NCBI RefSeq assembly: GCF_029931775.1
Contig: NC_079325.1
Span: 51,940,286-52,004,285, forward strand
Direction: 5' to 3'
Length of the DNA stretch: 64,000 bases
Origin: Euleptes europaea
Lineage: Eukaryota > Chordata > Lepidosauria > Squamata > Sphaerodactylidae
The notes below the pieces were generated by a model, which did no database searches, was not told the origin of the DNA, and saw nothing but the letters and a program-made list of their open reading frames with translations. Below, piece after piece: positions 33,901 to 47,420 of this stretch. Each line of letters opens with the position of its first letter. The stretch's first letter is position 1. The position numbers and the translations under genes are program-made.

Positions 33901-36900
33901 CTAACCACAGCACACAGGCTCCTCCCCCTTGACTTTATTTACTTTGTTTATTTAAAACATTTATTAGCCGCCTTTCTACCTTGCAGAACTCAAGGAGGCT
34001 TGCAATATAGGTAAAACAATAAAGATAAAAAACAAATAGAAGACCATAATTTAATATCTTAGGACTGCCAATAAATAAAAACTAAATTAGTCAAAAGCCG
34101 TCCTAAATAAATCAACTGCCTCCTGAAGGCTGAAAGTGAAGGGCCAGACGCACCTCTTTAGGGTGGTTTGTTCCATAATTGTGGGGCTGGGACTGAAAAG
34201 GCCCTCTCTTGCGGACCCACCAATTGAGCTACTTTGATTGATGGGGCAGTCAGGAGGGCCTCTTCCTGTGATCTTTGCTCCCGGGAAGGAACATATAGGA
34301 GAAGACATTTTTTTCAGATGCCTCGGTCCTAAATCATATAGGGCTTTAAAGGAACACACGAGCACATGAACATATGAAGCTGCCTTCAACTGAATCAGAC
34401 CCTTGGCCCATCAAAGTCAATATTGTCTACTCAGACCGGCTGTGGTATTATTTACTGTTATATATGTGTATAATGGCATAGTCTGCTCCTCTCCCATTGT
34501 CTATAGGTAGAACCCTCTGGGATCTAACTAACTCCTATAGATAATGGGGGAGGAGCAGACTATACCATTAGTTAGATCCCAGAGGGTTCAACATCAACTA
34601 AACTAAAAACTGGTAACAAGAGAGTTCTTGTTACCAGTTTATAGTTTAGTTGAGGTTGCTGTGAGCAATAGCTAGGGCCTGTTAATGTTATACAAATAAA
34701 AGCTGTTGAATGGACCCAAAAGTAAGTACTCTTGCCTAATGCGATATGCCTTAAAAGGGGATCATTACAGCGGCTCTTCAGGGTCTCAGGCAGGGGTCTT
34801 TCACATCACCTACTTGCCCGGCCCCTTTTAGAGACGCTGGGGATTGAACCTGGGACCTTCTGCATGCCAAGCAGATGTTCTACCACTGAGCCACAGCCCC
34901 TCCCAACACCTCGAACTGGGCTCAGGAGCAGATCAGTAGCCAGTGTAATTGCTGGAGTATTGGGGTCACTTGCTCCCAATAACTGAGCCCAACCACAGGT
35001 CTAGCCACAGCATTCTGCATTTTGAATGCAGGAGGAGTTCAGATAGGCTCCACCCCTCCTCACCTTTGCACCAAGCAGCAGCCTTCCCCCTAGTGGCTCT
35101 CACAGGACAGGAAGTCTTGGACTAAAAGGCTGCACCCCTTATGAACAGAGACTATGTGTTTGCCCACAAAAGGAAATAGAATCGATCGAGCATCTGTTCT
35201 TCTAGTGTACCTTACACAATAAAATTCGTAGCAAAACTATCGGACCATTGCTAGAAATGTTTCCTGGAAGATCTAACAAGATTAGACTTGAATATCTTCT
35301 GTCAGATAAGAACCACCAAACAACACGATTGGTTGCCAGGTTTTGCACCCAGGTCTGTAATCACAGAAAAATTGAGAAGGGCCTTTAATCCTGACGAGTG
35401 GCAGAGATCTGAGTCCCTGAAATGACTTAATCTCTAGTATTTCCCCAAGAGAAATGTTGCAGTGTTTAATTGCCGACAATTGCCCCTTCTGTTGCCCCAG
35501 AAGGTCGGACCAGAACCAACGGGTTGAAATTAAATGAAAAGAGTTTCCGTCTAAATATTAGGAAGAATTTTCTAACAGTTAGAGCGGTTCCTCTGTGGAA
35601 CAGGCTTCCTCGGGAGGTGGTGAGCTCTCCTTCCCTGGAGGTTTTAAGAAGAGGTTAGATGGCCATCTGTCAGCAATGCTGATTCTATTACCTTAAGCAG
35701 ATGATGAGAGGGAGGGCATCTTGGCCATCTTCTGGTCATGGAGTAGGGGTCACTGGGTGTGTGTGGGGGGAGGTAGTTTGGAATTTCCTACACTGTGCAG
35801 AGGGTTGGACTAGATGACCCTGGTGGTCCCTTCCAACTCTATGATTTTATTATTCTAGGTTTGTGTCATTTTAGTAGGTATCCGTTAGGACTACCCTGTG
35901 TTTTAACAAGATCATTTGTACAAAAATTTTATTCTTTCTGTAAGTAATGTTTCCTTTATATTCCTACTGGTTGTGGACTGTAATAATAATAAAGAAAAGG
36001 CTGTACCCATTTTTGGACTCCAGCTGCTGCAAAGGCATTCACCCCACGCCTCCCTATTTCCCCCCTCCCCAAGAGTAAGTCAGCCTCTTCCCCAATGTGG
36101 GGCGCACCTGCCACCTGCCCCCCTGGGCGCGAGTGGAGCCCAGCGAGCCGCTGTCCTGTACCTTCTTCTCCTGGCCGTCAGGGGACTCGGGGATGAAGCT
36201 GATGTTGATCTCTTCCACGTCGGAGCTGCTGGAGCCAGCAGATGTGACGCTGACCGAGTCGGCCGTGTCCCCGCTGCACAGGTACGGCCCGCACTTAAGC
36301 TGGTCGAAGGACTTGGAGTGGGAGCTGCCGCCGGCACAGGGCTCCGTGCTGGGGGCTTGCCGGCTGCAGGAAAAGGGCAAAAAAAGCACCATCAGAAAAG
36401 AGGAGACAAGACACTGCACACATGCTCAGCATACGACCACTTCAGCATCCTTATAAGAGAAGATTCGTCATAATATCCTCAGTAACCAAACGGTTCAGGA
36501 GGCAACCCTGGTCACAGCACTCAACCAGGTAATCTGCCAGGCTCCAGCTTCAAATATTTCCTAGGTCACCCATGTCAGGGCTTTGAACACACAAAGTTGT
36601 CTTATACTGAATCAAACCCTTGGTCCATCAAAGTCAGTATTGTCTACTCCAGGGCAGCGGCTCTCCAGGGTCTCAGGCAGGGGTTTTTCACATCACCTAC
36701 CTGCCTAGTCCTTTTAACTGGCGACGCTGGGGATTGAACCTGGGACCTTCTGCTTACCAAGCAGATGGTCTACCACTGAGCCACTATGGGGGCTTATGCC
36801 TATGTAACTATGCATAGGATGGCAGAGGGGTAGCCGTGCTAGTCTGTTGTGGCAGAATACAACAAAAGTCCAGCAGTACCTTCTAGCCCAGGGCTTCTTA

Positions 36901-39900
36901 AGCTTTTTCCACTCGCTACCCCTTTTCGCCTGAGAAATTTTTATGTGACCCCGGGTATATAGGTATATAAAATAGGTATACAAATCAAACACTTGCAGAT
37001 AATAAATCATAAAGAAATTTATTTTAAAACAATTATTTGGTTTGCATATAATGTTATCGTTTATTAAAGATGAAAGCAAATTTGTATACTAATTTGCATC
37101 CTGTCGCCAAATTTTTTTGTGACCCCCACATTCAGTTACCCACAGTTTAAGAAGCTTTGTTCTAAACTAACTGCATTTATTTCAATAGGAGCTTTTTTGA
37201 ATCAGAGCTAACTTCTTCCGTTCACCGTGTCACGCAAAATCAGCACAACCCCACTGGGATAAGTGGTGACCGTGACCTGGGGTGTGAAGTAAGATGTGCT
37301 CTTTGGTGCCTGAAAGGCGTGAGCAGCAGCACCCCCACCCCCAGAAGCAGACGTTTTTGCAGTGGTTGGGAACCGCTGCTGTGGCTAACTTAGCCCAGCC
37401 TGTCCTGCAGCCCAGGTGGACCTCTGGACAGAGGAACCCAAACCTGGGACACTCACTCGCTCCAGCGCTTGATGATGCCGGGGTTCTTCTTTGCCTTCAG
37501 AGTGTTGCTGGCGGATTCCGACAGAGGCTCGATCTCACAGGAGAGGCCGTAGCTGGAAAGAAAAACAGGAAAAGAGGCTGACTTGGCTACGGACGCCAGC
37601 CTCCAAATGGGGTCTACAGAACTCCCAGAAATACAGCTGATCTCCAGATGAGAGATCAGTTCCCATAGAGAAAATGGCAGCTTTGGAGGGTGGACTCTAT
37701 GGCATTATACCCCAGTGAGGGTCAGGTCCCTCCCTTCCTCAAACCCTGCCCAGGCTCCACCCCCAAATCTCCAGGAATTTCCCAACCTGGAGTTGGCAAC
37801 CCTACATGGAAGAAGTAGTGTTGGTTTTTATATGATGAGTTTCTCTACCACTTAATGGAGAATCAAACCAGCTTACAGTCACCTGCCCTTCCCCTCCCCA
37901 CAACAGACACCTTGTGAGGTAGGTGGGGCTGAGAGAGTGTGACTAGCCCAACATCACCCTCTTGGCTTCTCCTTGCTGGGCCCAGAACAAGCGAAAGACC
38001 CCCTGTGGATTCTCCTTAGTTGTTCCCCAAGAGCAAAGCCCCACCTCTCCCTTTTGTTTGAAAAAGGTAACATTCTAGCACTCAGGGGTACAGCTGTAGG
38101 ACCCCCCTCAATCAATATCAAAACCTTTATTGGCATAAAATAAATAAACACATATCAGGATAAAAGGAGGTTTTGAAACTTGAGTAAGACTCTTCCTTAA
38201 AATCATGCACGTGGTTTAAAGTAGTTTAAAAAAGTTTAAAAACAAGTCCCAGGAAGTTGGCAACTCCTGCAGTAACCTAAGAGTGACTATCACTTAGGAG
38301 AAATCTGACTAGCTCCTTATCGGTGCCGCCAAGGCAATCTTTCAGGAGGGGTTCGATAATCTGTTCTCGAAAGGGTGAGCCGTGCTCACAGTGTAGCAAA
38401 ACGTGGGTCACTGTTTCGGCTTGGCCGGTGGCACAAAAGCATAGCCTTTTAACATAGGGGACCTTGGCATATCTGCCCCTGGTCCAGGCCGTGGGAAGGA
38501 TGTTTAGGGGGGCTTGCATAAAAAGGAGTCTGAAGGAAGGGGAGGTCAGAGTGTAGAAGTAATCGGGTAGGGAGCTCGGGGTCATATGAATACCATAGGG
38601 TAGTGGTGAACAGGAACTTGTGGCTCTAGCAAGAAGGGTTTGTTCCCCAATGTCTGTGATCCTTTGTTTTAAGGTTCTATAGGTTTGCGCCTCGTTTAAG
38701 GGGAGTAACGCCTCAAAGGAAATCCCTATGGATTTAATTTTATCAGTGATGGACCTGCTCCGGAGAGAGACAGGGGTGCAGCTGTAGGAGTCCCCTGTTA
38801 AAACACCGGAACCCCAAAATGTATGGAAGGCAGGGGAGCTCACCTTTCTGCCTCAGTGAGCCGATCCACGCTGTGGAACCAGCCGACAAAGCGATCCTCT
38901 TGCGTGAAGCTGTAATTGTTGCAGGCCGACTGGAGGAGTTTGATCTGGGCAATGACTTCGAATTCCTGCAGGGAGCAGAGAGAGTGAGGCCTCGCGAACT
39001 GGACATGCTCCATTTCCCATCACTTCCCGACCTGCACGCTCAATCACTGGCAACCATCATGGGAGCAGCTGTCTGGAGGGCCCAGTTTCTGCGCTAACCT
39101 TAGCCCGTAAAGCTAGACCCTGAGCATCTTCCATCTCCTCTTGCAAACTTTTGGTCAAGGGAAAACCACTATCTAATATAGCAACCAATACATCTGTTTT
39201 TATTATAGATTGTGCACAATTGTATTTTAAAACGCAGGGCCTAATATACAGGCTTCCTAAACAGCACAAACATAGTTACAAATATTACCAACACATAACA
39301 GTTAGTACATAAAATGACCAAAATCTGACCAGATGCGTTTCGGCCTTCCTTAGTTGTCATAAAGGTAAAGGTCCCCTGTGCAAGCACCGGGTCATTCCTA
39401 ACCCATGGGGTGACGTCACATCCTGACATTTGCTAGGCAGACTTTGTTTACAGGGTGGTTTGCCAGTGAATTCCCCAGTCATCTTCCCTTTACTCCCAGC
39501 AAGCTGGGTACTCATTTCACCGACCTCGGAAGAATGGAAGGCTGAGTCAACCTCGAGCCGGCTACCTGAAACCAACTTCCGTTGGGATTGAACTCAGGTC
39601 GTGAGCAGAGCTTGGACTGCAGTACAGCAGCTTACCACTCTGTGCCAAGGGGCTCCCTTAGTTGTCATACCTACACAATTTTACAATACGCATCCTGACA
39701 TATGTCGTACAAGGTAAAAAAATATATAAAAGCCTTTTATTCTGTGTGGCTTTATGTTAAAATAGTTCATCCATGTGCCTTAAAATAATGGCTCACAGCT
39801 CACACCTTGCATATGGTGTCCAGCATTTCAGGAGGTGTATAACATCAACAAACGTAAAGAAAAGAATGCTTTTGGTCAATGCAGATAGTTTCAGAGGATG

Positions 39901-42900
39901 GCCCTGCTGGTGTGCAGTTGAACAGCTAGATTTGAGTCCAGAAGCACCTTAAGAGACCAACAAGATTTTCGGGGTATGAGCTTTCAAGAGGCTGACAAAA
40001 GGAGCTTTGACCCTCGAAGGTTTATACCCTGAAAATCTGGCTGGTCTCTCAGGTGCGACTGGACTCAAAACCTGGTGGTCAATGCAGGAATGCAACCAGC
40101 CCGAGATTCTTTTGCTGGGAAAGTAATAGCCCTTTTATAGAGAGCTTGCTTGGCAAATCCAGCCCAGCCTGGGTTGTGCCCATTTTATCAAGGTATCTTC
40201 CTGTTGACTCTTGGATGGTACCATTTCTGTTGGGTGATGCTGACCCAGAAATAACCAAATGTGTCGCGAAATATCTGGTAATAATAGTTTCCTTAAAGGC
40301 AAGACAAGGCTAACTAATTGTTAACTAGTGATATTATTATTGTAGTTACTGTTATGCCTGTAAAGTAACTCAGCTCTTGGTTATTGTGATTTTAATTTTA
40401 AAGTGTTTCAAGTATTTTAAGAATTTAAAGTTGCTGCTGTTGTACATTTTAATCATCCATAATGTTAAAATTATTTTATCCTATGCACGTTGTGCTCAAG
40501 ACCTTTGGTCAGATGAGCCTGAAATAAAAGGAAAGGAAATCCAGCCCAGGTTTTCTAGTTCCCCTCTCCTTCCTCCTTTCCTTGAAGGGATCAGGAAGAA
40601 ACGACTGACGTCCAAACTCAGCCCATTAGCCCGGTGCTTGTGGTATCTCAGATGGCTGCCCGGCCCCTTGATGGTTTAGTGGAGAACAGGAGGCCCAGCC
40701 AAGAAATTTACAGTCTGTCATCTGTGGCAGAGGCCTGCCCGTGACGCAGTGAGCAAAAGTTGTCCTGGCACACCCTTGAAAGGTGAAAAGTAAACTTCCA
40801 CTTTGGAGAATCTGTTTGTCTCCCAAGAGGAAAAGGACCCTTGACGCCAAATCATTCACCCTTCCCGGACTTGATCTATGCTAAGCACACACCAAATACA
40901 GAGCAAAATCCGGAATCTAGCTTTTGTTTATAAGGAAAAACAGAAGACGAGTTTCTAGATCTCCATGAAAAGCCCTCACCTTCCTCCTTTTCTCAAAGTT
41001 GATCAGACCCCCCTGAAAGAGATAAAAAAGCAGATCATTACAAATCGCCGGCCGTCCTGGTAATTTATAGGTATCCAACACAAGGGAGGTTCACATCAAA
41101 TATTCAAATTAACATGTTTGCCTCACAACAGAAGAAGAAGAAGAAGAAGAAAAGTTGGCTCTTATACGCCAGTTTTCTCTACACAAATTCCCAGGTGTCA
41201 GCTAAGGCTTTCTGTCGATCCCGGATAAAACATGATGGTTCCTCACATGAACAAAATGGAGTTTTAGTTCGCTCCGTCCTTCCCCGTTTGCACTCTGTCC
41301 CCCATCCGGTATCTGCACCACAATGGAGACCCGCCCAAGTAATCGTTAGTATGATACCAGGTCCCGCAGAACAATGCCTGGGAGCCCTGGAGATCGTCTA
41401 GCTATTGCACGCGTTAAATTCTTGTATGCGTTTTCTTAAGTAGTTACCGGCAGTTTACTTCTGTATTGTTTCCTTGTATCTGAACTATTAAGACAACTCT
41501 GCCACTCCTCGTCCTTTTGTATTGTACCCTGAACATAATCAACTTCATTGTATGTACCCTATAAATGTACCAATATTTCCCCATGCCTGTATTCTAGCCT
41601 TAAGTTTCTATGACTTGCTAAACTCACTGGCTTTCTTAATAAAACTTTAAACTCGCGACTACGTCTGGAGTGAAGTTCCCTATGCAAGAAACACGACGAG
41701 GTGCTGAGGTCTGACACCAGGTGACATGATCTAGAAAAGACCACTAGCCACAGAGGCTAAATGAAGCCTTTGTGCTCAAAGGGAAGAAGAGTTGGTTTTT
41801 ATATGCTGACTTTCTCTACCTTTGAAGGAGAATCAGAGTCAGGGGCCTTCCTGGTGGGTCTGAGTATGTCACTCTTGGAACGACAGGGCTAAAGAAAAAA
41901 CTGAAGGGCATCGAAGTGCAGGGCAGGCCCTTCAATCTACTGCTGAAGAAGAGGAGAGGAAGCCAGCAGCGATTACACAATCTCTTCCCCTGGATTCTGC
42001 AAAACGTTGCGTTGTGTTGGTGGGATGCCATTTGTTTTGCAAAAGCCACTGTTAAATAGGTGCAACAGACTGAGCAGAGACTGACACAGAAGATTTTTTT
42101 TTTAATCCAGAGGGTTAAAAGAGCTGGTGGTGGGGCCAGGGTAGGTGGTACCTACATCCAAGTAGTCCTTCATGGCTGTGTCCAGCATCACCAAGTCAGT
42201 GAGGAAAGTGCCCAGGTATGGGATGGTGCCTTGCATGACCCCCTGTAATGGGAGAGTGAGGGTTAAGATCATAAACCACTGTGGCCGGAGAGGCCCCAAC
42301 ATGGCCAGAGGAGGGAGGACCAAAGCACAACGCTCTGCATGCAGAAGGCCCACATTTGACCTCCAAACTCCCTAGTAAGAAGGTCCTTGGGGCAGCAGGG
42401 CTAGGAAAGAACGTCTGCTTAAAACATCGGCAAGCCAAGGAATTCCAAGTTAGACAGATATAGAGGATGGTGCTGAGTTGTTTTCTGTTGCCCTAAAAGG
42501 TCGGACCAGAACCAACAGGTTGATCAAAAGAGTTTCCGTCTAGACATTAGGAAGAATTTTTAACAGTTAGAGCGGTTCCTCTGTGGAACAGGCTTCCTCG
42601 GGAGGTGGTGAGCTCTCCTTCCCTGGAGGTTTTTAAGCAGAGACTAGATGGTCATCTGTCAGCAATGCTGATTCTATGACCTTAGGCAGATCACGAGAGG
42701 GAGGGCAGGAAGGGCTGCATCAGCGTTGGCCCTTTCTTGCATGCCCAGGGTAGTGCCGATCGCCACTTTGGGGTCAGAAAGCAATTTTCCTCCAGACCAG
42801 ATTGGCCAGGGATCCTGGAGGGTTTTTTTTGCCATCTTCTGGGTGTGGAGTAGGGGTCACTGGGTGTGTGTGTGGGGGGAGGTAGTTGTGAATTTCCTGC

Positions 42901-45900
42901 ATTGTGCAGGGGGTTGGACTAGATGACCTTGGTGGTACCTTCCAACTCTATGATTCTATGATTCGGATGGTCAAAACCATCACAGCAAAGAACCTGCCAA
43001 GATTGCAGGAGTGGGCCGCGGCTCAGCCACTTTGCCCGCAGAAGGTCCCAGGGCCAACGCCCTGGCACACAAAGCATTTATGGGCACAGGGCGGACCAAT
43101 CCCCTTCTTCTGCATGGCAAGGGGGAGCATCCTGGACCGGATGGATCTCTGGGTCTGTTTTGGGACAAGGAACATACATAGGGGGCTCACCATCTCTCGC
43201 TGCTGCTGTTGCCGCTTCTGAGCCCTCTTGGGGTTGATCTCCAGTGTGGCAAACTTAGAGGTCCCCTCCTGGATTTCCAGAGAAAAAAATAACAGATAAG
43301 GAAACATGGAAGGCAAGTTCACAGATACTCTGCTGGGGTTGCAACTAATAAAGCCTGAAATCCACGGAACGCTGCTTGCGATTTGCATTTAATTTTAAAG
43401 TTAAATTTTAGAGTTAATGTACTCAAGAAACCTGGATGCAAGATCGATACTATCTTGAAATGTATTGTTATGTAAGATGTAATAAAACTAACACTTCTGC
43501 AGAAGTGGGCTGTGGCTCAAGAAAGCTGATACCCTGCCAGAAATTGTGTTAGTCTTTAAGGTGCTACTGGACTCTGGCTCTTTTCTACCAAAAACAAAGA
43601 AAAGAAAAGAAAAGAAAAGAAAAGAAAAGAAAAGAAAAGAAAAGAAAAGAAAGCCCTGTCAAGTCACAGCCGGATTATGGTGACTTTGTAGGGTTTTCAA
43701 GGCTAGAGCTGTTCAGAGTTGGTTTGCCATGGCCTACCACTGCGCAGCAACCCTGGACTTCCTCGGTGGTCTCCCATACAAATCCTAACGAGGGCTGACC
43801 CTGCTTAGCAGCCGAGATCTGATGAGGATGGCCTGGGCCATCCAGGTCAGGTCAAGAACCGGCATACCAGCCACAATTTAACACCCACGGTTAGAAGAAG
43901 GAGGTTTTTATATGCTGTCTTTCTGTACCACTTAAGGAAGAATCAAACCAGCTTACAATCACCTTCCCTTCCCCTCCCCACAACAGACACCCTGTGAGGT
44001 AGGTGGGGCGGAGAGAGCTGTGACTAGCCCAATGTCACCCAGCTGGCTTCATGTGGAGGAGTGGGGAAACCAACCCGGTTCACCAGATTAGCGTCCGCCA
44101 CTCATGTGGAGGAATGTGACTCAAACCCGGTTCTCCAGCTCAGAGTCCACCGCTCCAAACCACCGCTCTTAACCACTACACCGCGCTGGCTCTCTCCCAG
44201 GTGTCATCCGTTTAAAGGTCCCAGCTTAGGGAGAGCTGTACAGTCAAAGGAGGCCTGCCAAACTCCACAGTTATGACGCGGGTTGCGAGGCAAACAACGC
44301 AGTCAGGAGGGAGGCTGGGAAATTCGCTGCCGCCAGCTGCTCCCTCTGCTGCATGGAGATAAGGGTAGGGAATCCCTCTGTCGGCAGGCCAGGTCTCCCT
44401 GGGCGTTCCCCTCCGCTGCTTATCTCTTGCCCTCATGGGGGATTCCTGGGCTGTCAAGGCTGGGAGCCGCCCAAGCCTCTGAAATGAAGCAGACCGGCCA
44501 GCTGTAAGCGCTCAGCCTCAGGCAGCTGGGCACCGGAGCCTGAAAGGGGAAACCAGCCATTCCTGAACCGTGAAACACATTCTTTGGATCCAGGGGAGTT
44601 TGCGGGGTGGGGGGGTGGGGGGAGCGCTTGCGTGTCTCAGCCGCCACCAAAAGGCACAGCTCGACATTCCAGGAAAAGTAACAGCGTGGCGTAGTGGTTA
44701 AGAGCGTTGGCTCGGGAGCTGGGAAACCCAGGTTCCAATCCCAACTCTGCCATAGAAGCTTGCTGGGTGATCTTGGGCTAGTCACATGCTCCCGACCTAG
44801 CCTACTTCGCAGGGTTGTTGTGAGGATAAACTGCAGGAGAGGAGGAGGGCGTAAGCACCTTAGGGCCTTCATTGGGGAGGAAAGTGGGAGTATAAATGAG
44901 ATAAAGAATTAATAAATAAGGAGGACCTCTTGTATCCCACCCGCTCTTACACAACAGATTATCCCAGGTGAGGTGAGAGAAGAAGTAGAAGAAGAGTTAT
45001 TTTTATATCCCATCTTTCTCTACCACTTAAGAGAAGGAAGAATCAAACCTGCTTACAATCACCTTCATTTCCCCTCCCCACAACAGACAGCCTGTGAGGT
45101 AGGTGGGGCTGAGAGAGTGTGACTTGCCCAAGGTCACCCAGCTGGCTTCATGTGGAGGAGTGGGAAATCCAGTTCACCAGATTATTGTCCACCGCTCATG
45201 TGGAGGAGTGGGGAATCAAACCCGGTTCTCCAGATTAGAGTCCACAGCTGTAAACCACCACTACACCACGCTGGCAGAGCTCCGTGGTGCAGAGTGGTAA
45301 GCTGCAGTACTGCAGTCCAAGCTCTGCTCACAACCTGAGTTCAATCCTGACGGAAGTCGGTTTCAGGTAGCCACCTCAACTTCCATCCTTCCTAGGTTGG
45401 TAAAATGAGCACCCAGCTTGCTGGGGGTAAAGTGCAGATGACTGGGGAAGACCCTGGCAAACCACCCCGTAAACATAGTCTGCCTAGTAAACGTTGTGAT
45501 GTGACATCACCCCATGGGTCAGTAACGACCTGGTGCTTGTCCAGGGGACTACCTTTACCTATAGTGTGAGAAACAGGTTTTTGACCTGATGGACACCGAG
45601 AGCTGACCCGGTCTGTTGATGCCCCCTTACCTTGATGAGGAGCTCCCGGCTCAACGAGTGGTTATTCTCATCAGAGAAGATTTCCGACAGTTCGTGGAAA
45701 GTGCGGAAGCTCTCCCTATTGAGGGTGGAGAGGTGTAAAACTCAGCATTTTCAGCGTCAAAAGAGGTCTTGTTATTTCAGGGATCTCAACTATCACTCTG
45801 CTTTGGGAAGGCAGGCCGCTATTAATCTCCCAAAACTGTAGACGGTGGGTTGAGGGGAGGGCTGATGGGGCACCCCCAGTGCAAAAGGGGTCTGCGTTGG

Positions 45901-47324
45901 AGACTTGGAGGAGGGTCACACCCAAGGGGGGGATCCCTCCCGCCAAACTCACCGCGACACCTCATCCCACGTCTTCTTCAGCCTGTGCACCGCATTGCAC
46001 TGCAGGGCGGACAGAATGGCACGCAGGGAAGAGAAGTTCTTCAAAATCCGGCATTCCTGGGGGAACACAAGACAGACGCAAGAGTTAACACAGCGGTGAA
46101 GAGGAGACCGGCCCACCCACAGGATGAAGTCCTCGTACGGGCTAGGAACGAGATCTCCAGCAACTTATGTCCAAGTCACCCAGATGTTGCAATCAGAACA
46201 AACCACACATCTCAGCGATTTCCTTGCTTGGCCTAAATTCACAAACTCAAGGTGGTTTTTTTTCACATCATCTGAGTGGAAAGAGGGAAGACTAGACAGG
46301 ACTATGTGCACCTAGGAGCTGTACAAGATGGGGGGGCATCCCCTAAGCCCACCACAGCACTTTGGGAAGGTGGAGCAGAGGCAGTCTCTGTTGAATGTGC
46401 CCCTCTACGTTTAATCAATCAAACAAAATGGGGGGAAAACCCTCCCTGCTGGAGAGAACCTACGGGTAATCCCCGGCCTGAAAAGTATCCAGCTTTCTTC
46501 AACTTTTTAGCTCTGGCCCCAGCCTGGTGGACACTAAGCCTAGTGAGGGCTCTGCGGGACTTAAAACAGTTCTGCAGGGCCTGTAAGACCAAGCTGTTCC
46601 ACCAGGCATATGGTTAAGGGCAGCGACAGTTTCCATTCTGCTGGCCTCCCTCTCCCCTTCCTTCGTTTTTGACCAGGGGTTGCTATTGTTTGGTTGAGAT
46701 CTCCCTCTGGATGGCTGCCCGAAACTGCTTCTTACTGCTTATAGTTTGACGGCATCTGTGTTAATTGATGTAAATTAATTTTAATCGTATTTAATATATG
46801 GTATTTTTATTGTATTGTATTTTTGTTGTGAGCCACTCAGAGCCTGACCAAGTCAGGAATGGGCGGCATACAAATCTAACAAATAAATAAAACAAATACA
46901 GGTTGAGTATTCCTTATCCAGACATCCGATATCTGGACTGAGCCGGCATGCAGGCGTTACTCACAGGCCCTCAGCAGTGCCATTGACGGTTTGATGTACA
47001 CAAAATTATTAAAAATATTATTTAAAATTACATTCAGGGAGCCCCGTGGTGCAGAGTGGTAAGCTGCAGTAATGCAGTCAAAAGCTCCGATCATGACCTG
47101 AGTTCGATCCCGACGGCAGTCGGTTTCAGGTAGCCGGCTCAAGGCTGACTCAGCCTTCCATCCTTCCTAGGTTGGTAAAATGAGTACCCAGCTTGCTGGG
47201 GGTAAAGGGAAGATGACTGGGGAAGGCACTGGCAAACCACCCCATAGACAGAGTCTGCCTAGGAAACGTCGGGATGTGACTTCACCCCATGGGTCAGGAA
47301 TGACCTGGTGCTTTACCAGGCTAT

Positions 47325-47420
<96 letters not shown>

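Larger units (their letters stand above)
33930..35060 (-). repeat. Unclassified interspersed repeat, interrupted
   Basis: 33930-34362 and 34905-35060 look like two parts of one old repeat (CGGTCCTAAATCATATAGGG then CTTTAAAGG; later CACCTCGAACTGGGCTCAGG and GGAGTATTGGGGTCACTTGC). A tRNA-Ala-like SINE lies between them. I cannot name the family. Confidence 0.4.
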
